DNA of 42,519 bases. Source: Levilactobacillus hammesii DSM 16381. Its GTDB lineage: Bacteria; Bacillota; Bacilli; Lactobacillales; Lactobacillaceae. This document shows, piece after piece, positions 8,694-17,227 of the stretch (positions are counted from its first letter, which is position 1; every line of letters begins with the position of its first letter). The notes beneath the pieces were generated by a model that was given only the letters and a program-made list of their open reading frames with translations, was not told where the DNA came from and did no database searches. The DNA lies in NCBI RefSeq assembly GCF_001434395.1, contig NZ_AZFS01000050.1, positions 865-43,383 of the forward strand, written 5' to 3'. The position numbers and the translations under genes were made by a program.

Positions 8694-10226
8694 TTATTCA
8701 GCAACCCTAGCTGCAATTAAACTTTCAAAATAATCCAATAATTTTTGCCATTGTTCAAAAACAGCGTCTTCAGAATAGCGCTTGGCATTCTCATAAGCGG
8801 CTTCACTGTATCCCTGCAGCGTTTGGCGATCGCCTAGCAGCTTAATCAAGGCATCCGCCAATTGTTGAGGCCGTCCGTTTTCGGTCAAAATCCCCGTTTG
8901 GCCATCTTGGATAATATCACTGGGACCATACTTCACATCGTTAGCCACCATGGGCACGCCATGTGATTGAGCCTCCAATAGAGTCAGTGAGAAACCTTCC
9001 GCCCGACTCGGCAGTACGCCCACCTGGGCCCGATCATAAACCGCACCAATGTCGTGGGTATACCCCTTAAAGCTCACCACATCCGTCAAACCGGCATCGA
9101 CGACTTGCTGTTTGAATTTTTTCTCAATATCCCCGTTTGCATAGCCCCACAGTTCCAGGCGTGCATCCGGAAACTTCTGATGAACCTGAGCGAAGGCTTC
9201 AATCGAATGATTCTGTTGTTTTTCCGGTGCCAACCGCGCAACGTGAACAATAAGATTCTTTTGCCGTTGATCGAAGGCCTGGTGCTGGGCCGCGATCCGC
9301 TCGTCGGTGACATAGCCCACTGGAATCGTGAATGCTGGAATGGCCGTACCAAAGCGATCAATGATGTCCTGTGATTGGTCTGGCGTAGCGGAAATGACCG
9401 CATCCCACTTGTTCCAATTGTTTAGCGCATTCGTATAGTTATTGTTAAGCGGCGAATGTAACATATCACTCGGGTCACTGACATGGTCGTTATGCAAGTG
9501 TAACACCTTAAAAGCAGGCGTTTCCATGTGGAACAGACCCCAGTCACATTCTACCGTCCGATCACAGATAAAGACGTTTCCGATCGTTTGGCGGTTTAAC
9601 TCATCGTAAAAGAAACGCGTCAGCTCATTCATTCCCGTGAAGACCCATTCACTCTGCTTATAATTAAAGACGCGCCATGACAGGCACTCCTTACCCGCGC
9701 GATTCAGGTAATGATTTTTCTCAATGTGTGCCTGACCATCCGGTCCAAAGTACTGTTCTTGGGTAATCTTCCCTTCCCAATCAAAGAACTGCTCCAGACT
9801 CTTGAACCCCCGGACATCCCACCAAACCATCTTAATCGTGCGGCCATTCACATCGAAGTACTGCACGTTGCTAATCTCATCGCTATCCTTGCGGAAATAA
9901 ATGATCATCATCATTTTGCCTTGCGCAAAGACCTGTAGCTGATTATCTTTACGCGTTGACGTGGTATTGGCTGGTAACGAAAATTCATTGAGCGTAAATG
10001 GTTGCCCGACAACGTCACCACTGTCACAGAAGAATTCAAACAAGTTCACAAAATTCTGGCGGGGAATTCCAGCCTGCTTCAAAATGTTAGTCAATTCCAT
10101 TGAGAAGACCCGGGTCACAATTTTAGCCGGGACCTGGTGCTTATTGAACAGCCGCAGCCGATTAATCTCAGCTTGTTCAATCCCTGATTTCGAATATTGC
10201 ATATTGTCATTTAAGAAATAATACAT
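8694..10226 (-). CDS. GT4-type glycosyltransferase, TagE/GtfA-like (copy 1)
   Basis: 510 residues. The N-terminal half (MYYFLNDN..SGIEQAEINRLRLF) has the form of the lactobacillar TagE/GtfA-GtfB family, including a beta-rich add-on domain with repeated YFD/YFG motifs at about 125-185. The C-terminal half is a GT-B Rossmann domain (HVARLAPEKQQ, LWGYANGD). E410 and E418 in EGFSLTLLE form an intact EX7E donor-site motif, so it is predicted catalytic. In Lactiplantibacillus plantarum, GtfA and GtfB of this family O-glycosylate surface proteins, while older annotation calls them poly(glycerol-phosphate) glucosyltransferases. It starts 17 bases after the next glycosyltransferase and shares its transcript. 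Sugar donor and acceptor cannot be read from sequence. Confidence 0.9.
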   Translation of the reverse strand: MYYFLNDNMQYSKSGIEQAEINRLRLFNKHQVPAKIVTRVFSMELTNILKQAGIPRQNFVNLFEFFCDSGDVVGQPFTLNEFSLPANTTSTRKDNQLQVFAQGKMMMIIYFRKDSDEISNVQYFDVNGRTIKMVWWDVRGFKSLEQFFDWEGKITQEQYFGPDGQAHIEKNHYLNRAGKECLSWRVFNYKQSEWVFTGMNELTRFFYDELNRQTIGNVFICDRTVECDWGLFHMETPAFKVLHLHNDHVSDPSDMLHSPLNNNYTNALNNWNKWDAVISATPDQSQDIIDRFGTAIPAFTIPVGYVTDERIAAQHQAFDQRQKNLIVHVARLAPEKQQNHSIEAFAQVHQKFPDARLELWGYANGDIEKKFKQQVVDAGLTDVVSFKGYTHDIGAVYDRAQVGVLPSRAEGFSLTLLEAQSHGVPMVANDVKYGPSDIIQDGQTGILTENGRPQQLADALIKLLGDRQTLQGYSEAAYENAKRYSEDAVFEQWQKLLDYFESLIAARVAE

Positions 10227-10243
10227 ACTGCCACCATCCCTCT

Positions 10244-11770
10244 CTAAACAGTCACGTTAGTTTCAAGTTCTTTTTGCCACCGATTCCAGACTTTCCGTCG
10301 CGTCCATTGCGTGTGAGCAGCAACGTAAGCCGCATCACTAAATGCCGCCAGCTGAGACTCATCGGTAAACAAAGCCACGATCTTTTCCGCCATAGCCAGT
10401 GTCTGGCCTGGATCAATCAAGTAGCCGTCCTTACCGTCCGCAATCAACTCTGCTGGACCATAGTTGAACTTGTAGCTGACGACTGGCAGGCCGTGCATCA
10501 AAGCTTCCATCATGGCTAACGGACTGCCGTCTGCCAGTGACGTATTAATGAGGACTTGATACTGATCATACGCATCTTGTAAATTCGGCACATAGTCCTT
10601 AAAGGTCACGCTATCAGCTAATTTTAGACTATCCGCCAGCTGCTTCATTTCAGTAACGTACTTAGGATCACCATAACCGTATAGTGTGAAGGTCGCATCT
10701 GGAACCCGATCCTTAACTAGCGCGAACAGCCGTAATTGCTGATCAATCTGCTTATCCTGACCAACACGACCAACGTAAAGGAGACTATGTGGCCGTCGTT
10801 GACTAGGCGCCACCTTTTCCGTTTGTTCTTTAGTCAAGGGAATCGTCGTCACTGCTGGCATCGCAAAAATTCTAGCTTTAGGGAAGCGCGTTGCCAGATG
10901 ATCTGCCTGTTGCTGGGTAGCCGTAATAAACCCATCGAAGTGGCTAAAATGCGCAAAGGCTGGTTCCAAGAAACCGTCGAGATTTGCATGAACCGGATCA
11001 TTCGGGTTAACGGCATGGTTAATCGGAATGTAGAGATACTTGCGGGACGCATCGTTCAAGGCTAGCAACGGTTTAACCCCAGTACCCGGCCGATCCACAA
11101 TAAACGTGGTCGTCTCCGTATCGCGATTGCTCAACTCATTCAAGAAGAATGTGAAGAGATCATCCGTGTTCTGGAAGAAACGGTCGCCTTCGCCCCGATA
11201 ATCCTTCAAAATAATCCGCGACAGCAATGGGTTGCCTGCCGTGTCTTGGGCGTAATATTCTTCCAAGACGGTTCGTCCAGTTGGCGTGTAGTAGCGCTGT
11301 GCAATCAGCTTGCCATTCTGACCAAAGTATTGGGTAGCGGATCTAAAACCACGCCAATCCCAAAGATCAGTCCCAATCCGATTCCCCTGTTGATCAAAGA
11401 ATTCTTGATAGAAGACGCGTCCGATCGTTCCCGGAATAAATCCCACATTTTCAATCAGCCGGTCACCATTCGCCACGCCGCTAAAGTTCGCGCCCACCGT
11501 AATTTCGTATTCAATCGGAATGTTTAGATCCTCCGTCTTTACCGTAACGGCTGGCAGATCCGTGGCTTCTTGAAAATAATCAAACATATTGATAACCTGA
11601 CCGTCCGTCACGCCAAAGTCCGTGATGGTTCGATGTAACAATCTATCATAAATCTTGGTTACAATTTTGGCAGGTGTCTTATAATGGTTGAACAATTTTA
11701 CCCGGTTCATCGCTGTATGCTCAACACTCGAGTTCTTCTGTAGAATATATTCGTTAATAAAATAATACAC
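10244..11770 (-). CDS. GT4-type glycosyltransferase-like protein with degenerate EX7E (GtfB-like candidate)
   Basis: 508 residues beginning with GTG behind a GGGAGTG site. The domain plan matches its two neighbours: MYYFINEY N-terminus, YFDQ/YFGQ beta-rich insert, and a C-terminal GT-B domain (YVGRVGQDKQ, LYGYGDPKY). At the EX7E position it reads DGSPLAMME, with D414 in place of the first Glu. In the streptococcal GtfA/GtfB system the partner subunit has lost catalysis and acts as co-activator and acceptor-binding subunit, so this copy is a good candidate for that role in a pair with the downstream gene. That role is inferred. It is the first gene of a two-gene operon with its own promoter and operator-like palindrome. 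Confidence 0.88.
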   Translation of the reverse strand: MYYFINEYILQKNSSVEHTAMNRVKLFNHYKTPAKIVTKIYDRLLHRTITDFGVTDGQVINMFDYFQEATDLPAVTVKTEDLNIPIEYEITVGANFSGVANGDRLIENVGFIPGTIGRVFYQEFFDQQGNRIGTDLWDWRGFRSATQYFGQNGKLIAQRYYTPTGRTVLEEYYAQDTAGNPLLSRIILKDYRGEGDRFFQNTDDLFTFFLNELSNRDTETTTFIVDRPGTGVKPLLALNDASRKYLYIPINHAVNPNDPVHANLDGFLEPAFAHFSHFDGFITATQQQADHLATRFPKARIFAMPAVTTIPLTKEQTEKVAPSQRRPHSLLYVGRVGQDKQIDQQLRLFALVKDRVPDATFTLYGYGDPKYVTEMKQLADSLKLADSVTFKDYVPNLQDAYDQYQVLINTSLADGSPLAMMEALMHGLPVVSYKFNYGPAELIADGKDGYLIDPGQTLAMAEKIVALFTDESQLAAFSDAAYVAAHTQWTRRKVWNRWQKELETNVTV

Positions 11771-11820
11771 AGCGCAGCACTCCCATTCCTCTGGTTGAAT
11801 TCATTATTCTTTCTATATAA

Positions 11821-11850
11821 ATGTGATCACCTGTTAAAAAGTGATCACAT
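11821..11850. promoter_or_regulatory. Operator-like inverted repeat (TGTGATCAC ... GTGATCACA)
   Basis: Perfect 10-bp arms, ATGTGATCAC and GTGATCACAT, around a 10-base spacer; each arm contains the self-palindrome GTGATCAC. It lies 15 bases downstream of a -10 box for the two-gene glycosyltransferase operon. No T-run follows on the minus strand, so an operator or leader hairpin fits better than a terminator. Confidence 0.55.
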
Positions 11851-11864
11851 ATCAGCATTCTTTA

Positions 11865-11893
11865 ATTATACCCATTTTCTTTTATAATTAAAA
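11865..11893 (-). promoter_or_regulatory. Promoter for the glycosyltransferase pair
   Basis: TATAAT (11865-11870) is preceded by a 17-base spacer and TTTTAA (11888-11893) on the minus strand. It would start transcription just upstream of the palindrome. Confidence 0.5.
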
Positions 11894-11917
11894 CTACTTG
11901 CTCCCATAAATAAAAAA

Positions 11918-13429
11918 TTACTCCACCGGATTATTTAGACTTTGAACCAAACTCTCCCATTTTTGCATGGTTTTGACCGGTGAATAGGCCTGAACTAATC
12001 GCTGGGCGTTTCCCATGAACGTGTACTGTAAGTTCACGTCTGACAAGTATTCCCGGATTTTTTGATAGAGCTGTTCCTGGTCATTCACGGGTACCAAAAA
12101 GCCATTCTCTCCATCATGAATCATTTCGTTTGGTCCGTACCGAATGTCATACCCAATAACTGGAACACCATAACTCAATTCCTCGACCGTCGACAGTGAG
12201 AAGCCTTCTTCCACACTCGTCATCAGTGCCAATGAGGCCCGTTGGTACTCATGCGTCAGATCTTTTTGGAACCCGCGTAAGAAAACATGATCCTTTAGTT
12301 GGTGCGCATCAATATACGTTTGCAGCTCGTTTTGAATCTTTTGCCCAAATCCCAGCATGTGTAACTGAATCTTAGGAAATTCCGGAACTAAGCGTTCAAT
12401 TGCCTTAACCTGATGGAGCAGTTGTTTTTCTGGAGAATAGCGTGCCACGCTAATAATGCGATATGGGTCGCGGTTCATCACGTCTACCGGATGCGGTGTC
12501 GCAAACCCCACGGGAATCGTGCTGATTGGCGGCAAGTTTTGATAGCGGGCCAACAGGTCAACGCGTTGTTGCTCCGTGGAAACGACAATCCCGTTAAACC
12601 GCTCAGGGTGCGCCAAAATAAAATCATAGATTCCATGTTTCAGCTCCCCCGTCACAATATCCTGACCCGCGCGGACGTGCGTACTGTGAAAGACGGGACA
12701 GATCTTGATATCGGGCCTCGTCTGAACCAATGAGGGCGCCATCTGACCGTTACGATCCGTAAAGAAGATGTCGCCTGGCCGTGCCAACTCATTAAAGAAG
12801 AAGGTTCGCAGCTCCGCCTCATCATTGAAGAAATAATCACGTTGCTGATACTGTTTCAACGTCACCTCACGCAAAACGGTCTTGCCGTTAACCTGCTCAA
12901 ACTGCTTGATCAGCTTAACTTGCTGAGCCGGATTGTAATAGAGTTCAGTGTTCGTGTTCTCCTTATCGACCAACAGGCTCGTTCGACTGAGAAAGCCGCG
13001 ACTATCGTATACGTCACGCCGAATCTTATGGTGATGCCGGTCAAAGTAATTGATGTAATCAACGTGCTGACAGTCTTTATCCAAAAAATGAGCATACATC
13101 AAAAACAGCCCGTCCGCATTATCTACCCGGACGTCCCACGTGTCTGGCACATCTCGCAACCGGTAATGACAGGTTGCTTGCCAATAGTGACGCCAATCAA
13201 AGCGCCCCTGTTCCGCATACTGTTGGCTCTCCTGAAAATAATCGTACATTGAAAAGCCAACCCCTTGGTACCCAAACTTCTTCAGGTGCTCATGCAGGCG
13301 CGAACCGTAAGACAGGTAAAGTAACGTGGCAGGCATGCCCGCCGTTTGAAACAATTGCATCCGATTAAACTGGGCCTTTTCAATCCCCGTAACCGATGCC
13401 CCCAAACTGGTATCCACAAAATAATTCAC
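11918..13429 (-). CDS. GT4-type glycosyltransferase, TagE/GtfA-like (copy 3)
   Basis: 503 residues from a GTG start with a GAGG site 5 bases upstream. The N-terminus MNYFVDTSLG..TGIEKAQFNRMQLF and the YFDRHHHK/YYNPAQQ insert are paralogous to the two following genes. The C-terminal GT-B domain has SVARYSPEKQ and an intact EX7E (E408, E416 in EGFSLSTVE), then YGPNEMIHDGENG. It is predicted catalytic. A 147-base gap with a promoter separates it from the other two, so it may be expressed separately and add a different sugar, or replace copy 1 under other conditions. Substrates are unknown. Confidence 0.9.
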   Translation of the reverse strand: MNYFVDTSLGASVTGIEKAQFNRMQLFQTAGMPATLLYLSYGSRLHEHLKKFGYQGVGFSMYDYFQESQQYAEQGRFDWRHYWQATCHYRLRDVPDTWDVRVDNADGLFLMYAHFLDKDCQHVDYINYFDRHHHKIRRDVYDSRGFLSRTSLLVDKENTNTELYYNPAQQVKLIKQFEQVNGKTVLREVTLKQYQQRDYFFNDEAELRTFFFNELARPGDIFFTDRNGQMAPSLVQTRPDIKICPVFHSTHVRAGQDIVTGELKHGIYDFILAHPERFNGIVVSTEQQRVDLLARYQNLPPISTIPVGFATPHPVDVMNRDPYRIISVARYSPEKQLLHQVKAIERLVPEFPKIQLHMLGFGQKIQNELQTYIDAHQLKDHVFLRGFQKDLTHEYQRASLALMTSVEEGFSLSTVEELSYGVPVIGYDIRYGPNEMIHDGENGFLVPVNDQEQLYQKIREYLSDVNLQYTFMGNAQRLVQAYSPVKTMQKWESLVQSLNNPVE

Positions 13430-13672
13430 GACATCCTCACCTCTTTACGCAAGGTCACGCTTCCCCCAATTTCACTTTGATGAAAGCACTTGCATTTTTC
13501 TATACTTTTAATTTAAGACAAATCGGGTGAGCAAGCAACTAATCCACCTTCAAAATTGACATCCCACGGGCCCGGTAAGGTCGCCTTACAAACCGGCATG
13601 CTCACTTCTTTGCAGGATACGTTGGCTACTATCAGGTGCTACCAAAAGTGTGGGTCCGAGTGACGGGACACC
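13430..13672. other. Intergenic region at the boundary of the accessory locus
   Basis: No gene is seen. The part next to the glycosyltransferase is AT-rich and must hold its promoter, but no box pair with good spacing stands out. The rest is GC-richer and featureless apart from the terminator that ends the convergent-side operon. Confidence 0.4.
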
Positions 13673-13701
13673 AAAAAAGGCCCGGATAAGTCATCCAGAC
13701 C
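13673..13701 (-). terminator. Terminator of the relQ-ppnK-rluD operon
   Basis: A nine-base stem, GGCCCGGAT with ATCCAGACC (two wobbles), five-base loop, followed by six T on the minus strand. Confidence 0.75.
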
Positions 13702-13722
13702 TTTAGTCATTAACGATTTCTT

Positions 13723-14640
13723 TCACAACTCGTTCGTTGGCACCGGTAAGACCTCATGGGCAATCACCGTGGCCATATCCGTAGGCAGTGGCGCATAGCA
13801 CGTCACCCACCGCTGTTCAAATGGCTGATAAAACGACAACCGCGCACAGTGCAACGCTTGCCGATGAATCCACGGGTTGGTCTGCGTGCCGTAGAGCCAG
13901 TCCCCCAGCAGTGGGTGACCAATAGCCTCACAGTGCACGCGAATCTGATGCGTTCGACCGGTATGTAGTTTTACGGCTAACAGACTGGCCGTTTGGGACT
14001 GTGCCACCACCCGTAGCGTCGTTTGCGCCTGTCTTCCATCCGGCCGCACCATCCGTTTGATAAAGGAATCGGGCGCACGTCCAATGGGCGCATCAACGGT
14101 CTGCAACCGTGGTCGCACGCGACCAGTTGCCACCGCAACGTAGCGCTTATCCAGCTGACCCAACTTCAACTGCTTATCCAGAATAGAATGTGCAAAGTGG
14201 TGCTTGGCAAACAGCACGGCACCACTCGTCTCTCGATCCAGCCGTGTGACAATGTGGGTCACCGTGCTGGGCGCCTGAATGGCTGTCAGATGCCCCTTAA
14301 CCCGGTTAGCTAAGGTGTCATCCGCGTACAGGTGCGAGGGCACAGACGCCATCCCAGCGGGCTTATTGACCACTAAGAAGTGCGCATCTTCATACAGAAT
14401 ATCTAAAGGCGCAAATGAGGTGCTGACATTTGGATTGGCCGGTTCTGGCGGCAACTGTAAGCCAACCGTCTGTCCGGGTTGGGCCATAGCAATGACCCGA
14501 ACCTCAACCCCATCCAGGGTCACCACGCCCCCGTGAAACTTCACTTGTTTCAGAAAGGTACGTGTGACGCCATGGTCCATCAGCACCGTACGAACGTGGA
14601 TGGGGCTGTTTCCCCCCACCCGCCAGGCAAACGCCGTCAT
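13723..14640 (-). CDS. RluA-family pseudouridine synthase (YjbO/RluD-like)
   Basis: 305 residues from the ATG that overlaps the ppnK stop as ATGA and has GGAGGGA six bases upstream; a longer frame inside ppnK is rejected. The catalytic block [12 protein letters not shown] has Asp135, the RluA-family nucleophile, followed by [12 protein letters not shown]. The N-terminal part is S4-like but short. It converts uridine to pseudouridine in large-subunit rRNA or tRNA; the exact site is not predictable. The order relQ-ppnK-rluD matches yjbM-yjbN-yjbO of Bacillus subtilis. Confidence 0.92.
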   Translation of the reverse strand: MTAFAWRVGGNSPIHVRTVLMDHGVTRTFLKQVKFHGGVVTLDGVEVRVIAMAQPGQTVGLQLPPEPANPNVSTSFAPLDILYEDAHFLVVNKPAGMASVPSHLYADDTLANRVKGHLTAIQAPSTVTHIVTRLDRETSGAVLFAKHHFAHSILDKQLKLGQLDKRYVAVATGRVRPRLQTVDAPIGRAPDSFIKRMVRPDGRQAQTTLRVVAQSQTASLLAVKLHTGRTHQIRVHCEAIGHPLLGDWLYGTQTNPWIHRQALHCARLSFYQPFEQRWVTCYAPLPTDMATVIAHEVLPVPTNEL

Positions 14641-15440
14641 TCGTTCTCCCTCCCGATGAAGGATGACTCGACCCGTTGCCAAAAATGCGTATGCCGGTAT
14701 TCCGCAAAGGAAATCCGTTGCTGGGCAATCTGGTACGTAATGGCCTTAATTGGCCGTCCCTCAATGCTTAATTGGTCGCACATCAAGACGTTATTGGCAG
14801 AACTTGCCGGTTCGACACGAATCCACTCGTCAGCCGGGATGATCAGGGGGGATCCCAAGGTTCTAAAGACCAAGTTGTTGATTGAGGCAATTTCAGCCAT
14901 TTGAATGGCATTGAATTGGGGGTTCAACACAGCGCCCCCCACCGCCTTGTTATAGGCCGTTGAACCGGTTGGTGTCGAAATACACAGACCGTCTCCCCGA
15001 AAACTTTCGAAGAATTCGCCCTTAATATACACATCGGCCACCATGGTCCCCGAGACCTTCTTAATCGTCGATTCGTTCAGTGCCAGTGCCCGGTCCGGAT
15101 GCGTCCCATCGGCATACTCCACTTTAATCGTTAACAAGGGGTAGCTGACACTTTGACCGTTGTCTTCAACCAGGCTGTCAATCAGCTCCTGGACCTCATA
15201 ATCCCGCCAATCGGTGTAGAACCCTAGATGCCCCGTATGAATGCCCACGAACCGAACCCGATCCAAGCGATCATTGTAATGGTGGAATGCGGACAGCAAC
15301 GTCCCATCCCCGCCCACCGTAATCACGATGTCCGGGTCCAAACTATCAAGCTCAATCCCTGCCGCCGTTAAGCCTTTTTTTAAAGCCGTCGCGACCTTCA
15401 CTGAGGCCTGGCCGTTATTGCCATAAATGGAAACCTTCAT
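14637..15440 (-). CDS. ppnK: NAD kinase
   Basis: 267 residues. It makes NADP from NAD and ATP or polyphosphate. GGDGT at 43-47 is the kinase signature, with NES (LALNEST) and the glycine-rich [10 protein letters not shown] block further on. The start [10 protein letters not shown] is used because it lies 4 bases after the relQ stop with AAGGAAG upstream; the longer frame would extend into relQ in another frame. Length is normal for the Gram-positive family. It is cotranscribed between relQ and rluD. Confidence 0.95.
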   Translation of the reverse strand: MKVSIYGNNGQASVKVATALKKGLTAAGIELDSLDPDIVITVGGDGTLLSAFHHYNDRLDRVRFVGIHTGHLGFYTDWRDYEVQELIDSLVEDNGQSVSYPLLTIKVEYADGTHPDRALALNESTIKKVSGTMVADVYIKGEFFESFRGDGLCISTPTGSTAYNKAVGGAVLNPQFNAIQMAEIASINNLVFRTLGSPLIIPADEWIRVEPASSANNVLMCDQLSIEGRPIKAITYQIAQQRISFAEYRHTHFWQRVESSFIGRENE

Positions 15441-15444
15441 TGCG

Positions 15445-16104
15445 TCAATCTTCCTTACTTTGAGGTGAGTTCGGAGCATCCCCACCAGCACCATTTTGTG
15501 GCGTGTAGTGTTGGGCCTCCTGAATTTCTTCTCGAATTTCGGACATTTCCGTGTCCAACTTGAAAGCGGCCTCCGCCGCTCGCTGAAGTCGTGCACTCAG
15601 CTCCGTCGGGAAGTCACCTTGGTACTTGTAATTCAATGAATGCTCAATCGTTGCCCAAAAATTCATGGCCAAAGTCCGCACCTGAATTTCGGCTAAAATC
15701 TTTTTTTCACCTGTGACCAGTTGTACCGGGTACTCAATGACAATATGGTACGACCGGTAGCCACTTGGTTTTTCGTTATGAATGTAATCGCGTTCCTCAA
15801 GAATCGTGAGGTCGGTTCGTTGCCGTAAGAGGTCTACCACTTGGTAAATATCCTCAACAAATTGGCACATAATCCGTAAGCCAGCGATGTCTTGCATATC
15901 TTGTTCCAAACGTTCCTCTGCCACGTGCCGTCGCGTCATCTTTTCCACGATGCTAGGCACTGGCTTGACTCGTCCCGTAACAAATTCAATGGGCGGTCGT
16001 TGGTTGCGATTCTCAAATTGTTTTCGAATACCGCGGAGCTTAACCTTCAGCTCACTGACGGCCTGTTGATAGGGCAATAAAAATTGATCCCAGTTTGCTA
16101 TCAT
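15445..16104 (-). CDS. relQ: Small alarmone synthetase RelQ (YjbM family)
   Basis: 219 residues with a single RelA/SpoT synthetase domain and no hydrolase or regulatory domains, typical of small alarmone synthetases. Visible blocks include [21 protein letters not shown] and [22 protein letters not shown]. It transfers pyrophosphate from ATP to GDP/GTP, giving (p)ppGpp independently of the ribosome. The acidic C-terminal tail is low-complexity. First gene of a three-gene operon. Confidence 0.95.
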   Translation of the reverse strand: MIANWDQFLLPYQQAVSELKVKLRGIRKQFENRNQRPPIEFVTGRVKPVPSIVEKMTRRHVAEERLEQDMQDIAGLRIMCQFVEDIYQVVDLLRQRTDLTILEERDYIHNEKPSGYRSYHIVIEYPVQLVTGEKKILAEIQVRTLAMNFWATIEHSLNYKYQGDFPTELSARLQRAAEAAFKLDTEMSEIREEIQEAQHYTPQNGAGGDAPNSPQSKED

Positions 16105-16145
16105 GACGACTATCCCCCAACCTTAAATACACAGCTTACCTATGA

Positions 16146-16151
16146 ATTTTA
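16146..16151 (-). promoter_or_regulatory. Extended -10 of the relQ operon promoter
   Basis: TGGTAAAAT on the minus strand is an extended -10 (TGN plus TAAAAT) about 40 bases before the relQ ATG. No good -35 accompanies it. Confidence 0.4.
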
Positions 16152-16330
16152 CCATAACTCTAGCGTAATCGAGACTAATTACCTTCTATCCCCCGGTTAA
16201 ATTTGAAAGTTGCTGCGAGTTTTGATTTCACGAGGCGTTTAGCTTTACCTCTTCGCTAAAATGTTGCATGATTAGGTTGCGTTTTAAACGAACGGGCCTA
16301 CCAACAAACAAACGTTTGGATTGCTATTTT

Positions 16331-16359
16331 TTGAATTTTTGCTAAAGTAGTGCTATTGT
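16331..16359 (+). promoter_or_regulatory. spxH promoter
   Basis: TTGAAT, a 17-base spacer, then TATTGT, about 60 bases before the GTG start. Confidence 0.5.
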
Positions 16360-16418
16360 TACTTTTTGTTTGGTGACCCTTGCTGATTACCAACAGGATA
16401 GATATAGGAGGAAGCAAT

Positions 16419-17069
16419 GTGTTAGAAGTCTATTTGTTCGTCAACCCACTGGGGGCACGTTGTATGCGCTCAGAACAGAATATTATGCGGTTGGCTGACC
16501 ATTTAAATAGCAAGGTGTCGTTTCAATTCGTCCCGCTGCTAAATCAACAAATTATCGAACAGGCTCTGCCAGAACGGCATAGTTTGGCGCAACGTAACGC
16601 CTACTTCAACGTTTACTACCAGGCTATTTTAGCCTATAAGGCAGCACTCTTTCAGGGTAAGCGTAAGGGACGTAAATTCCTACTCGACATGCAAACGGCC
16701 GTTGTCAACGACCACCAAGTGTTCTCTCAAGAACTGGCGGTTGAAGTTGCCAAGGACTGCCGCTTAGACCTCGACATGTTTACCGAAGACTGTGACTCTG
16801 ACTTGGCGAAAAAGGCCTTTCAGACCGACCAGAAGATGGCTGCCGAGATGAAGATTCAGCAGTCATCATCAGCCGTGATCTTTAATTGCGATGTTTCGCA
16901 ATGTGGCTTACTGCTTAACGACGTGACCTATGAAGCACTCTGCGACGTATGTGAAAGCCAGGGCGTTGCGACACGCGAAATGTTAATGGGTGAACCTAAT
17001 TACGCACAAAATGACCAACACAATTCAGCAGCTGCAGGTGCGTTTCCACCTCACTTGCGGGTATTATAA
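16419..17069 (+). CDS. spxH: DsbA-fold ClpXP adaptor SpxH-like protein (YjbH family)
   Basis: 216 residues from GTG with GGAGGAA five bases upstream; an ATG two bases earlier is out of frame and a longer ATG start lacks a site. In Bacillus, YjbH/SpxH delivers the redox regulator Spx to ClpXP. The N-terminus LEVYLFVNPLGARC is the thioredoxin-fold active-site strand, but the usual CxxC is GARC: the first cysteine is Gly12 and only Cys15 remains, so dithiol chemistry is unlikely. Position next to pepF, coiA and relQ matches the B. subtilis yjb region. The adaptor role is inferred from family and synteny. Confidence 0.8.
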   Translation: MLEVYLFVNPLGARCMRSEQNIMRLADHLNSKVSFQFVPLLNQQIIEQALPERHSLAQRNAYFNVYYQAILAYKAALFQGKRKGRKFLLDMQTAVVNDHQVFSQELAVEVAKDCRLDLDMFTEDCDSDLAKKAFQTDQKMAAEMKIQQSSSAVIFNCDVSQCGLLLNDVTYEALCDVCESQGVATREMLMGEPNYAQNDQHNSAAAGAFPPHLRVL

Positions 17070-17084
17070 ATCGTTTTACGAAGA

Positions 17085-17112
17085 AGTCTGCGTCTTGTAC
17101 CCAGGCTTTTTT
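17085..17112 (+). terminator. Probable terminator after spxH
   Basis: Six-base stem AGTCTG/CAGGCT with an 11-base loop followed by six T. It is weak but well placed. Confidence 0.5.
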
Positions 17113-17227
17113 GTTTGGCCTCATTACTTTACGGTAGCCCTAAAAAACGCGTCCTAATTACTCCCCTAAACACCTAGAGGTATGGTATGATTGACCCAAC
17201 TATTTTTAGCCCAGAAGGGGAACGCTT

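Larger units (their letters stand above)
16105..16418. other. Divergent intergenic region relQ / spxH
   Basis: About 310 bases between divergent genes. It holds the relQ -10 and, near the right end, the spxH promoter. No further gene or strong hairpin is seen. Confidence 0.5.
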
